Source of the DNA: Azophilus sp965220425
Lineage (GTDB): Bacteria; Pseudomonadota; Gammaproteobacteria; Pseudomonadales; Azotimanducaceae
Reading direction: 5' to 3'
Length of the DNA stretch: 64,000 nucleotides
Assembly: GCA_965220425.1 (NCBI GenBank)
Contig: OZ244830.1
Coordinates: forward strand, 3,720,001 to 3,784,000
Shown here: positions 8,253-16,583 of the stretch, piece by piece
How positions within the stretch are numbered: the first letter of the stretch is position 1
Layout: each line of letters opens with the position of its first letter
Program-made: the position numbers and the translations under genes
The notes under the pieces: generated by a model
The model's database searches: none
What the model saw: the letters and a program-made list of their open reading frames with translations, nothing else
What the model was told of the DNA's origin: nothing

Positions 8253-9295
8253 CAGGCGGCCTCCCGGTCCGGCGCGGTGTCGAGACCGGCGTACCGCGCC
8301 GCGAGATCCAGAATCCGCCGGGCATGGCCGAGGGACTCATGCCAGGCGAGCACCTTGATCAGCTTCGATCCGGCCTTCAGGGTTCCTTTGAGGTCGACGA
8401 GAATGGATTGCGAACAACCTTTCACGTCCGATGACACGATCGGATCCCCGGTAGCGGCGATCAGTTCCGGTTCCGCCGCCGCCGCGCCGACGAACAGGTC
8501 GTTGACCGCCTGCGGGGTGACGCCCGCATCGGCGAACGCCACCGTCATGTCCAGCAGCGATCCCGCCTGCACGGGCACGTTCAGCGCGAATCCGCTGATC
8601 CTGCCCTCGAACTCGGGCATCAGCCGCTGCACCCAATAGGGCGCCGGCGTCTCGTTGGGAATGATGTTCTCCGCCCCGGACCGGCTGCGCCGGTAGTCCG
8701 GCCCGGCGTAGTCCTGCAGGATCTGATCGCTGGTATAGGCGTGCACCGAAGTCATGGTGGCGTGCTCGATGGGGCCCGCGCCGGCGACGACCTTGAGCGC
8801 CAGGGCCATGGCCGTGGTGGATGCGGACCCCGCGGAGACGATGCGGTCGCCGGCGTCGATGCTGTCCTGGTTGACGCCATAGAGCACGACCCGGTCGACA
8901 TCTCCTTCGGGAAGCGTTGACAGAATCACCCGCCGGGCGCCGTTGTCCAGGTGCGGGGTAAGGGCCGCGGCCGAGCGGAAGCGGGCCGTGGTGTCGATGA
9001 CGAGTTCGGCGCCGAAGACATCCCAGGGAATCTCGGCGGGCTTATCGGCGGGCAGCAGGCGGGTTTTCCTGACGGCGCCGTCGCCGGATCCTTCATCATG
9101 GCTGACCAAGTAGTTGTCCTTGAGCCGGACCGGCACCCCGCGCGCCATCGATTTCGTCAGCAGGTGATGGAGTATTTCCGGGCGGCCGATATCGGATACC
9201 GCGACCACCTCGTAACGGTCGTCGTCGAGGGAGAGCCGGTAGATTTGCCGGCCCACCTGGCCGAAGCCCATCATGCCAATGCGTATTGCACTCAC
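8252..9295 (-). CDS. GAPDH-like paralogue lacking the catalytic cysteine
   Basis: 347 residues, homologous over its whole length to the neighbouring GapA (GMMGFGQVGRQIYR fold, VHAYTSDQ, YRRSRSGAENIIP, PIVSSDVKG). The active-site block reads RIVSAGSASTTAMAL where GapA has RIVSNASCTTNCLAP. Aligning the shared RIVS and ALKVV/VAKVL flanks puts Ala158 at the catalytic Cys position, and Asn of the TTN motif is also lost. The histidine (His185) is kept. The frame is intact and conserved surface segments remain, so this is not a recent pseudogene. It may be a structural or regulatory subunit of a mixed tetramer, or an enzyme with different chemistry. Confidence 0.9.
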   Translation of the reverse strand: MSAIRIGMMGFGQVGRQIYRLSLDDDRYEVVAVSDIGRPEILHHLLTKSMARGVPVRLKDNYLVSHDEGSGDGAVRKTRLLPADKPAEIPWDVFGAELVIDTTARFRSAAALTPHLDNGARRVILSTLPEGDVDRVVLYGVNQDSIDAGDRIVSAGSASTTAMALALKVVAGAGPIEHATMTSVHAYTSDQILQDYAGPDYRRSRSGAENIIPNETPAPYWVQRLMPEFEGRISGFALNVPVQAGSLLDMTVAFADAGVTPQAVNDLFVGAAAAEPELIAATGDPIVSSDVKGCSQSILVDLKGTLKAGSKLIKVLAWHESLGHARRILDLAARYAGLDTAPDREAA

Positions 9296-9568
9296 CGCTT
9301 ACCTACGACATTGTACTTGTCCATATCTCGATTGCGTTCTCTTGGTTCCGAACTGGCCGATAGAATCCCACAACTGGATAGAGTATTCCAAACCGCACTT
9401 TTGGGCCGCTGTCGGTGCTGCGACTTGTCCGGGCGTCGCCGCACGATTCCTTGCCCGCGGTGAACTCGTTACGGCTGGCGGCGGCCGGGTACCTGAATAG
9501 GGAATCCGAACCCTGTCGTCAAATCCTCAACGGGCTCGGGTTCCCCCCGCAGGTAGGGCGGTATGGTT

Positions 9569-11941
9569 TCAGAATGTGGCGCGAACGGTAAACGTCGCGG
9601 TCCTGGGATAACCGATGAAATAGCGGTCCAGCGCAGATTCGGCCGTCAGGCCGCCGATGACACCGAATTCGGGTAGCGTGGACGTGGCTCCCGTCACCGC
9701 GCCGATGAATTTTTCGTCCAGCAGGTTGTCGATATTGAGTTGCAGGGACAATCGCTTCAGCCCCGCGATGTCGAATAAGTCGTAACTCGCAAGGATATTT
9801 ACGACCCAGTGGTCGCCGAGTTTCTGCGACTCCAGGAACTGGAGGGCGTTCACCCCGTTTCCGGCCTCATCGAAACAGAAGAACCGGTTGCAGAACCCCG
9901 GCACAAATATGTTTCCGCCAGTTCGCTTGCCCGTGTATCGGACGTTGATCGCTGTCCGGAGCGCATCCACCGGTCGCCAGCCAACCTCGGCGAACAGGCT
10001 GTGTTTGGCAATATCCTGCACTTGGTCGCCCTTGCGAATTCCCTGGGCCGCATCGTCCTCCTGCCATTCCGACTGCCGGAAGGCGTACATGCCGTAGAAG
10101 TCGAATTTTCCAGCAAGTATGGCGGCGGTCGCCTCAAATCCCCTGCTCTCGATGCCGCCCTGGTTGATCACCTGCGTCGATGCGTTGCCGTTGATCACAT
10201 CGTCGATCCGCGCCGCATCGATTTCGTTGGGACCGATGGTCAGGCGATTGTCGAAATCGATCAGATAGCCTTGCACAGAGACCGCCACCGTGTCGGTCAC
10301 GTAGCGGATACCGATGTCAAGGTTTTCAGAGGTCTCGGGCTTGACCTCGTCGGTGTCGATCGCCGCCGACGAGCCGAGAAAGATGTCTTCGAAGATGCCC
10401 CCGAAGTTCTCGGAGTAGCCCACAAACACTTCCCAGTCTTCGGTGAAGCGGTAGACGCCGCCGAACTTGATGTCCACGTCGTCGGTTTCGGCGTCGATGC
10501 TGTTGCGTCCAGAAAACTCGATCGGGGAGCGGTAAGTGTATTCGAGATCGTGCTTTGTGATTCCCAACTCCAACGACAGGTCGTCGGTTGCCGCCCAGGC
10601 GCCCTGCAGGTAGTAATAGGCGGTATCCGTCTCCACATCCCGCTCGTACTGGATGAAGTTGAGCGCGTTCGGCGAATAGTCGATTCCCGCCGATGCGTCG
10701 GTAACCCGGTAGAAGTTGCGGTCTTCGTTGGTTTCGTCGTTTTCGAACCAGATGCCCGCCCGGATGTCGAGGGTATCAGCGATATCGGTGGCCACCAATT
10801 CCGACGTTACGCCCTCCCGGTCCCGATTGCGTGGGGTAACTCTCAGGTCGGCGACCTTTACTCCATTCTCGTCGGTCCCGATTGTGGTGACGTTCTGGTC
10901 CCGTGGGTCGCCCGATGCGGTAACTCTGGCCTGGGTCTGGTAGGCCAGCGACTCGCCCCGCAAAGTGTGCCGGTAGGGGTTGATCGACAGCGACAGCTTG
11001 CTGCCGACCGGAAAAGTGGCGTTGACGTAATGAAGCTTGTCCTCCCGGGATCCGCCCAAGGCGCCTCCGAACCCCGTGAAGCCGCCGTCGATCGAAGGAT
11101 CGCCCGCGAAAAAGTCGTTGACCGTATCGCTCCTCGGGTCGTTTTGGAAATCCCCCAGCGAAACGATGCCGAAGTCGTTGTCTTCAAGCTTGTTGTAGTT
11201 GAAACGGTAGGCGATGCGGGCGCCGTTGGTGAATTCCTTCTGGAGCTTGACGTCGACATGCTCGCGTTCCCGGTCCCGGTGTTTCGGCCCGGTGAAAACG
11301 TCGTTGCCCTGATGGGAGTAACTCGCGTATCCGGAAAACCCGGCGCCGATCTCGCCGGTATCGACTCGAACCGCGTAGCGCCGGTATTCTTCGCCGCCAA
11401 CCGCGGCCTCGAGGTCGACACCGAAATCCTGCCCCGGGGCATCGGTGACAAAGTCGATGAAACCGCCCAACGCAGAGCGCGATGGAGATCCGATTTCGCC
11501 CGAACTCTGCGAGACGACAATCTGCGAGACGTTCGCGCCGTCCACGAACCGATTGGGCGGGGAACCGCCATTGAACCGGGCGTCACCGGTCGGAATGCCA
11601 TCGACAGAGAGACCAATCTGCTGGTCGTTCAGCCCCCTGAGGTAGAGTTCGAACGAAAAGCTTCCCCCGCGGGAATCCCCCGTCGAGACCTGGATGCCGG
11701 GCACCTTGACGAGCGACTGGGTGATTTCCGAGCCCGCGGGCCGTTGCAACACGTCCTCCTTGCCTACCCGGTACTCCGCCCGGCCAATGCCGCTGCTGAA
11801 TCGATCCTTCAACCCCAGCACGAGGATTTCTTCAATGATCCCGTCATCTTCCACTTCTTGCGCCTGTACGATGATCGAAACACTCACGATTACATTGAGC
11901 AGACAGAACGCGACAGCATGCTTGCATCGGCACCTGTTCAT
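9569..11941 (-). CDS. TonB-dependent outer-membrane receptor
   Basis: 790-residue TonB-dependent transporter. Signal peptide in residues 1-28 (hydrophobic LLNVIVSVSIIV, cleavage after VQAQ). A TonB-box-like EEILVLG follows, then a plug domain (SLVKVPGIQVSTGD...LYLRGLNDQQIGLSVDGIPTGD...GEIGSPSRSALGGFIDF). A long beta-barrel ends in the C-terminal aromatic FTVRATF. It lies beside a nucleoside-utilisation set and is preceded by two copies of the proposed LacI operator. I therefore infer nucleosides or a nucleotide-containing polymer as cargo. The alternative is a carbohydrate or nucleoside-linked siderophore. Confidence 0.93.
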   Translation of the reverse strand: MNRCRCKHAVAFCLLNVIVSVSIIVQAQEVEDDGIIEEILVLGLKDRFSSGIGRAEYRVGKEDVLQRPAGSEITQSLVKVPGIQVSTGDSRGGSFSFELYLRGLNDQQIGLSVDGIPTGDARFNGGSPPNRFVDGANVSQIVVSQSSGEIGSPSRSALGGFIDFVTDAPGQDFGVDLEAAVGGEEYRRYAVRVDTGEIGAGFSGYASYSHQGNDVFTGPKHRDREREHVDVKLQKEFTNGARIAYRFNYNKLEDNDFGIVSLGDFQNDPRSDTVNDFFAGDPSIDGGFTGFGGALGGSREDKLHYVNATFPVGSKLSLSINPYRHTLRGESLAYQTQARVTASGDPRDQNVTTIGTDENGVKVADLRVTPRNRDREGVTSELVATDIADTLDIRAGIWFENDETNEDRNFYRVTDASAGIDYSPNALNFIQYERDVETDTAYYYLQGAWAATDDLSLELGITKHDLEYTYRSPIEFSGRNSIDAETDDVDIKFGGVYRFTEDWEVFVGYSENFGGIFEDIFLGSSAAIDTDEVKPETSENLDIGIRYVTDTVAVSVQGYLIDFDNRLTIGPNEIDAARIDDVINGNASTQVINQGGIESRGFEATAAILAGKFDFYGMYAFRQSEWQEDDAAQGIRKGDQVQDIAKHSLFAEVGWRPVDALRTAINVRYTGKRTGGNIFVPGFCNRFFCFDEAGNGVNALQFLESQKLGDHWVVNILASYDLFDIAGLKRLSLQLNIDNLLDEKFIGAVTGATSTLPEFGVIGGLTAESALDRYFIGYPRTATFTVRATF

Positions 11942-11956
11942 GACTTTCTTCCCCTA

Positions 11957-11976
11957 TTGATGAAACGTTTAACTTA
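11957..11976. promoter_or_regulatory. Proposed LacI operator O1 (TonB receptor promoter, proximal)
   Basis: Palindrome-like site centred on AAACGTTT (11963-11970), context TGAAACGTTTAACTT. It lies just downstream of the predicted transcription start and 15-35 bp upstream of the receptor ATG, a position where a repressor would block initiation. It belongs to the six-member set in this nucleoside region. Confidence 0.7.
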
Positions 11977-11987
11977 CCATGAGCGAA

Positions 11988-12015
11988 TATATAATAGAAC
12001 TTGGCTCCATAACAA
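11988..12015 (-). promoter_or_regulatory. Predicted sigma-70 promoter for the TonB receptor
   Basis: On the minus strand TTGTTA (complement of 12010-12015) is followed after 16 bp by TATATA (complement of 11988-11993). The surrounding DNA is markedly AT-rich compared with the genome. Transcription would begin near 11980, with one operator just downstream and another about 60 bp upstream of the -35 box. Computed by eye only. Confidence 0.5.
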
Positions 12016-12066
12016 CCGGGGGCGAGCGCTTATTGGGGATTGACCTTGAAGATAACAATTGCCAAT

Positions 12067-12086
12067 TTGATGTAACGTTTAATTCA
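12067..12086. promoter_or_regulatory. Proposed LacI operator O2 (TonB receptor, distal)
   Basis: TGTAACGTTTAATTCA around the TAACGTTT core at 12073-12080. The centre-to-centre distance to O1 is 110 bp, about 10.5 helical turns, compatible with a repressor-mediated loop across the promoter. The rest of the 11942-12397 gap holds no gene I can support. Confidence 0.65.
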
Positions 12087-12397
12087 CAATTGAAAGGTCG
12101 CCCGAGGTGCGGAAATGTTGCCGCTCCGGATAGTGGGGATGCGCGGGAATCGGAAGGCCATTGGACCGGCAACGGCGGGGAGCGCCTCGTTTGAAAATGC
12201 CGCTCACTGGATTTGGTACTGCTGTCAGGGATTGTTGCATGGCGGCGTAGTAGAGGGCGGGCACTCGGCAAGTCAGCCGGCACGCCTTTGACGGTATCGA
12301 GCAGTTCTCCGGTCAGACGACTCGGTTACTTGGAGCAAAGGACATCACCGTTCGACGGCAACCGAGTCGAATTCCACCATGCTTGACCCAGGGGCGA

Positions 12398-13300
12398 CTA
12401 CCAGATGGACGGCAACTGGGCGGGATTCACCAGCTTGCCCTGAGCACCCAGAACTTTCAGCGTTTCGGCGGCCAATCGGCTTGCCAGATTCATGGCGTCT
12501 GGCAAAGGTCGCCGCGAAAGAATGCCCGCGACAAGTCCGGCCCGATAGGCGTCCCCGCAGCCTGTGGGGTCAACGGGATCGTCAACCCTTTCCGGCTCCA
12601 CATGCCGAATCGCGCCACTACCGACCAGGTTGGAGCCTCTGCCTCCCAACGTAACGATCAGGGCTTCCAGACCCTCCGCCAGAATCTCAGGTCGGGTTCC
12701 CGTCAGCATCTCGATGTATCCCCGCTCGAATTCGTTGACGATCATCCATCGAGCCATCTTGACGGCCTCGACCAGATCATCACCGGTCAAGCTTGTAACG
12801 GCCTGGCCCGGGTCGAAGAGTATAGGGATGTCCGCTGCGGCAAATTGACGCAATCGCGCAAGCATGGCGTGACGGTCGTCGGGCCCCACGATGGCGATTT
12901 CCGCTTGCTGACCGCCCGTTTCACACCGGGTCGCATGGGCCATCGCTCCGGGATAGAAGCCGATCAACTGGTCTTGATTCCGATCCGTGGAGATGAAGGC
13001 GCGTGCCGTCATCGTCCGCTCGACCGGCAGGATGAATCGCTGATCGACACCGCATTCCGACAGCCACTCCCGGTACGGCCCGAAGTCGTCTCCAACGGCC
13101 GCGACGGGAGCGGCTTCGATCCCCATCCGGACCAGATGATAGGCCATGTTGGCGGCCGGCCCGCCGAATCCGATGGTGAATGAACGTACGAGATAGCCGA
13201 CGCTCAAGGACTTCGCCGATCGATCGTCAATCAGCCGCCTGAACGAACAGTCCGCCGCGAGCAGAATGTCATACGAGATCGATCCGGACACGAATACCAT
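12398..13300 (-). CDS. PfkB-family nucleoside (adenosine-type) kinase
   Basis: 300 residues of the ribokinase/PfkB fold. The N-terminus GSISYDILL and the FGGPAANMAYHLVRMG block (residues about 45-60) are closest to bacterial adenosine kinases. The PfkB signature 2 DPTGCGDAYRAGLVAG near residue 250 holds the catalytic Asp and the anion-hole glycines. It probably phosphorylates adenosine or another purine nucleoside with ATP in the cytoplasm. A proposed LacI operator (13320-13339) lies about 25 bp upstream of its start. Ribokinase or fructokinase activity cannot be excluded, but the gene context favours a nucleoside. Confidence 0.87.
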   Translation of the reverse strand: MVFVSGSISYDILLAADCSFRRLIDDRSAKSLSVGYLVRSFTIGFGGPAANMAYHLVRMGIEAAPVAAVGDDFGPYREWLSECGVDQRFILPVERTMTARAFISTDRNQDQLIGFYPGAMAHATRCETGGQQAEIAIVGPDDRHAMLARLRQFAAADIPILFDPGQAVTSLTGDDLVEAVKMARWMIVNEFERGYIEMLTGTRPEILAEGLEALIVTLGGRGSNLVGSGAIRHVEPERVDDPVDPTGCGDAYRAGLVAGILSRRPLPDAMNLASRLAAETLKVLGAQGKLVNPAQLPSIW

Positions 13301-13319
13301 TTCGACAAGTCCGTAGAAT

Positions 13320-13339
13320 TGAATTAAACGTATAATTCG
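13320..13339. promoter_or_regulatory. Proposed LacI operator O3 (kinase / lacI intergenic)
   Basis: GAATTAAACGTATAATTC, a nearly perfect palindrome centred at 13329/13330. It sits between the divergent kinase gene (start 13300) and the lacI-family gene (start 13545), so it could control both, giving autoregulation. Confidence 0.7.
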
Positions 13340-13544
13340 AAATTATGCCTGGCTTCCCGACCTTTGGATACGACCGCCCTGGTTCGTTCTCACCATCGAA
13401 TCGCGGCCTGCCTTCCGCGGCGCGCGCACCCATTCGGGGGTGGGCAAGAGAGTGTGGGTCCAGACCACGGGTGACGGTGTAGCGCGGTCAAATGCAACGG
13501 CAAGGCGGCTCGTGTTAGAGTCGCTACGCTATCGGGAATTGCGA

Positions 13545-14561
13545 ATGCCCACCGCACCTCGACCAAGGAAAGCGAAACGCGTCACGGTTCGCGATATCGC
13601 CGACGCCGCAGGGGTTTCCATCGCGACCGTCTCCTACGTTCTCAACGGCAGAGGCACTATCAGCGAGGGCACCAAGCATCGAATTCACAAGGTCGTCAAA
13701 AAACTGGGATACCGGCAGAACCAGGCCGCTCGAGCCATGAAAACCGGCCGCACGGCGATCATCGGGCTGGTGTTTCCCAACATCGAAAACCCGTTCTTTG
13801 CATCGCTCGCGCGGTCGATTCTGAACGAGGCGCAAGTCAGCGGCTACCAGACGTTTCTGGTGGACACCGAAGGATCGCACGAACGCGAACGAGAGGTCGT
13901 CGCCGGCCTGCTCCAGCACGGCGTCGACGGTATCGTCTGGTTTCCGGTTGACGACCGGGACACGCTTACCAAGGTTGGCGTCGATGTTCCGGTCGTCGTA
14001 CTGGACCGCGAACTGCCCGGCCAGGATTTGATACAGGCGGAGTACTATGCGGGCGGGAAGGCTACCGCGGAATTTCTGATCGCTCTCGGTCACGAACGAT
14101 TCGGGTTGATCGAGGGCCCGCAAGCGGTGGGAAACGCCCGTGAACGAAGCCAGGGGTTCGTCGACGCACTCGACGACGAGTCAATGGTCGCATGGCGCAT
14201 CGAGAATGCCTACAGTATGCACCTCTCGGATGAGGCGCGAGACCGCCTGCTCGCCGGGGATGTCACGGCGCTAGTCTGCGGCAACGACCTGATCGCCATC
14301 GGAGCGCTTTCGGTTTTCAAGTCACAACGAGTCTCCGTACCCGACGACGTATCGGTCGTGGGTTTCGACGACATTCCGTTTGCGAGCATGATCAGTCCGA
14401 CGCTCACGACCGTTCGCATGCCGTTCGAAGAGATGGGGCGGGAAGCGGTACGCCTGCTCCTGCGGAGAATGGCGGAAGAACAGGAAGGCCCGAGGAGCAG
14501 GATCACCTTGGGCATCGAGTTGGTCGAGCGAGCGTCCACCGCCGCCCCGAAGGCGGCCTGA
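13545..14561 (+). CDS. LacI-family transcriptional regulator
   Basis: 338 residues from the ATG at 13545; the frame upstream (to 13440) lacks homology. The N-terminal helix-turn-helix reads VTVRDIADAAGVSIATVSYVLNG (residues about 12-34), followed by the hinge helix NQAARAMKTGRTAIIGLVFP. The periplasmic-binding-like effector domain includes IENPFFASLARSI, VDGIVWFPVDD, NDLIAIGAL and the DVSVVGFDDIPFASMISPTLTTVRMP block. The hinge ends in R-A-M-K rather than the usual L-A-x-x-L-R. It is surrounded by operators matching each other, so it is the obvious regulator of the nucleoside genes, with a nucleoside or purine as likely inducer. Confidence 0.95.
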   Translation: MPTAPRPRKAKRVTVRDIADAAGVSIATVSYVLNGRGTISEGTKHRIHKVVKKLGYRQNQAARAMKTGRTAIIGLVFPNIENPFFASLARSILNEAQVSGYQTFLVDTEGSHEREREVVAGLLQHGVDGIVWFPVDDRDTLTKVGVDVPVVVLDRELPGQDLIQAEYYAGGKATAEFLIALGHERFGLIEGPQAVGNARERSQGFVDALDDESMVAWRIENAYSMHLSDEARDRLLAGDVTALVCGNDLIAIGALSVFKSQRVSVPDDVSVVGFDDIPFASMISPTLTTVRMPFEEMGREAVRLLLRRMAEEQEGPRSRITLGIELVERASTAAPKAA

Positions 14562-14603
14562 CGGGCGAATCACTGTCAATCGCGGGGCCGGTGAAGTAGC
14601 ATA

Positions 14604-14623
14604 TGAATTAAACGTATAACTTG
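14604..14623. promoter_or_regulatory. Proposed LacI operator O4 (phosphoesterase)
   Basis: TGAATTAAACGTATAACTT centred at 14613/14614, almost identical to O3. It lies 9-28 bp upstream of the TTG start of the PhoD-like gene and 43 bp after the lacI stop. Confidence 0.7.
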
Positions 14624-14631
14624 CATTCCGC

Positions 14632-15717
14632 TTGCTGACACGCCGACAGTCGTTGCTAACCGGGTTGCCGATAATCGCGGGCGCTCGCTTCGGCGCCCGA
14701 TTCGATGCGTTCAGCCTTTCCATGGACCCGCCCGTGGTCCGGATCGCTTTCGGTTCGTGCATGCACCAGGCGAAACCGCAACCGTTCTGGCGCACCATCG
14801 CATCCCTCGATCCCCACCGATTTGTAATGCTCGGCGATGGGATATACCCGGATGCGGAATCCCACACCGATTTCATTGAGAACCTGGAGCGCGCCTATGA
14901 GGCTGCCTCCGAAATTTCCGAGTTGGCCCGTTTCCGCAGTCAGGTGCCGGTAACCGCCATCTGGGACGACAACGACTTTGGGGGAAGCGATATCGGTGGG
15001 GGATTTCCGCGGAAACTCCGCTCCCTGGAACTCTTTCTCCGTTTCTGGGCATCGGATCGAGAGCGAATACAACGCGCCCGGCAATCCGGCATATACGGTT
15101 TGTGGGAGTGGGGTAGTGTCGAACGGCGCATCCAATTGATCGTTCCGGACTTGAGGTATAACCGGTCGGAGTGGGTCCAACAGGAACCCGAGCATCGGTC
15201 CACGCTGGCCCGAAGCGGTTATGGACCCTACCGATCGGCGCCGTCGCCGCATGCCACGATGTTGGGGGAAGTTCAGTGGGCGTGGCTGGAAGCTTGCCTG
15301 CGACGTCCGGCGGAGCTGAGAATCCTCGCCTCTTCGATCCAGTTCGTGCCGACCCACCGCGGATGGGAGTCCTGGTGGAACTTCCCGCTTGAGCGGCAGA
15401 AATTTCTGAGTCTGCTGCGAGACTCGAAGGCATCGGGACTGATCCTGATCAGCGGCGACACCCACTACGGAGAACTCTCCTGCCTGGAGGAAGCGCCCTA
15501 TCCGTTATGGGAACTGACCGCGAGCGGTTTGACGGAAACCTGGGCGCATCCGGGCGCCAACCGGTACCGGGCCGGCAAAGCCCATCCGCAAACGAATTTC
15601 GGTGTCCTCCACATCAACTGGCTGCGGGCGGAGCCCGAAATCGTTCTGGAATTGCGGAAAACCGCAGGCGGCATACTGATTCAGCAAGCAATCCCCCTGC
15701 GTCAACTGCAGGCATAG
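14632..15717 (+). CDS. PhoD-like metallophosphoesterase, exported
   Basis: 361 residues starting at TTG (14632); no in-frame ATG precedes the Tat-like signal LTRRQSLLTGLPIIAG. Metal-binding motifs of the alkaline phosphatase D family are visible. They are FGSCMHQ (about residue 41), LGDGIYPD (about 68), WDDNDFGGSD (about 110) and ISGDTHYGELSC (about 267). Enzymes of this family hydrolyse phosphomonoesters or diesters in the periplasm. In this regulon it could dephosphorylate nucleotides to nucleosides for uptake by NupC. The start codon is uncommon, and a good Shine-Dalgarno is not seen because the operator occupies that space. Confidence 0.85.
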   Translation: MLTRRQSLLTGLPIIAGARFGARFDAFSLSMDPPVVRIAFGSCMHQAKPQPFWRTIASLDPHRFVMLGDGIYPDAESHTDFIENLERAYEAASEISELARFRSQVPVTAIWDDNDFGGSDIGGGFPRKLRSLELFLRFWASDRERIQRARQSGIYGLWEWGSVERRIQLIVPDLRYNRSEWVQQEPEHRSTLARSGYGPYRSAPSPHATMLGEVQWAWLEACLRRPAELRILASSIQFVPTHRGWESWWNFPLERQKFLSLLRDSKASGLILISGDTHYGELSCLEEAPYPLWELTASGLTETWAHPGANRYRAGKAHPQTNFGVLHINWLRAEPEIVLELRKTAGGILIQQAIPLRQLQA

Positions 15718-15879
15718 GTGTCACCCGCTCCGTCGCGATCCGAATGATCCCGATAGGTCGATGCACCGGATTGCGGGAATTCGAGCCGAAGACGACGATT
15801 GGCTACCACGGTGGAGCCAACACCTCCGACTCGTCCAGAGTCCGCTCGTCGCATTTGTCTCCGTCTCCTCGTCCACCTG

Positions 15880-16580
15880 CTGATAATCGATCCATCGATA
15901 GCCGTGACTAGCGATTTCCCAGTCGGCCTCGCGCATGGCGGCGATCGGTGCAAAGTCATCGGCCAACGCCGCGGCCGCCTCGTCGATCGCCGTCCGTTCC
16001 CAACGTCGCCCGGCAAGCGCCCGTTCGCAATGTATTGCGCGCTTGACCGTTGCGGCGAGGCCGCCGCAAGCCATGCGGAACGCACGTACTCGATTTCCTT
16101 CGAGTTGCAGCCGATAGGCCGTGCAGACGGCGGATATGTCCTGATCGAAGCGCTTGGACAGCTTGTGACTTCGTAGGATGGCATTCGTTTCTGGTCGCGG
16201 GACGCGGACGCTCCGGACGAACTCGCCGGGCTGTAAGTCGGTGCGCTGGTAGCCGAGGTAGAACTTCTCGAGATCGACTTCTCGGATTCCACGGATCGAT
16301 TGCAGCAGCAGCGTCGTTCCCGCTGCCATCAGGGCCGGCATGGTGTCGCCGATCGGCGAGCCATTTGCGATGTTGCCGCCCAGTGTCGCGGCATTGCGTA
16401 TCGGCGGCGACGCGAATCGCCGGAACAACTCGTCAAGCCCGGGGTGCTGCTCGACGATAGCCGCCGCCGCATCGGTAAGGGGCACGGCAGCCCCGATCTC
16501 GACGTGCGTCGCCGAAAGGTCGAGTTGCCGAAGTTCCCGGACGCGGTATCGAGGACATGTGTCGACAGGCTGCCCATGCG
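15880..16580 (-). pseudogene. xdhA: xdhA remnant (xanthine dehydrogenase FAD-domain fragment)
   Basis: Within a 369-codon frame only the middle matches a family. ATHVEIGAAVPLTDAAAAI, then SPPIRNAATLGGNIANGSPI, DTMPALMAAGT and later CGGLAATVKRAIHCERAL are FAD-binding domain motifs of the xanthine dehydrogenase small subunit. The [2Fe-2S] N-terminal half is absent, and the gene abuts the adenosine deaminase stop at 16584. The C-terminus degenerates after READW without the usual R-R-x-x-A ending. It is therefore a fragment truncated at both ends, lying downstream of add in the same orientation. It hints that the ancestral operon continued to purine oxidation. Confidence 0.8.
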
Positions 16581-16583
16581 CAT

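Noticed and set aside
8252..9295. Sequencing error creating the missing Cys
   Set aside because: Several neighbouring residues also differ from the GAPDH motif while the frame stays open, so a single miscall cannot explain it.
9809..12043. 744-codon plus-strand open frame over the TonB receptor
   Set aside because: It is the antisense shadow of a receptor with clear signal peptide, plug and barrel; the plus-strand translation has no recognisable domain.
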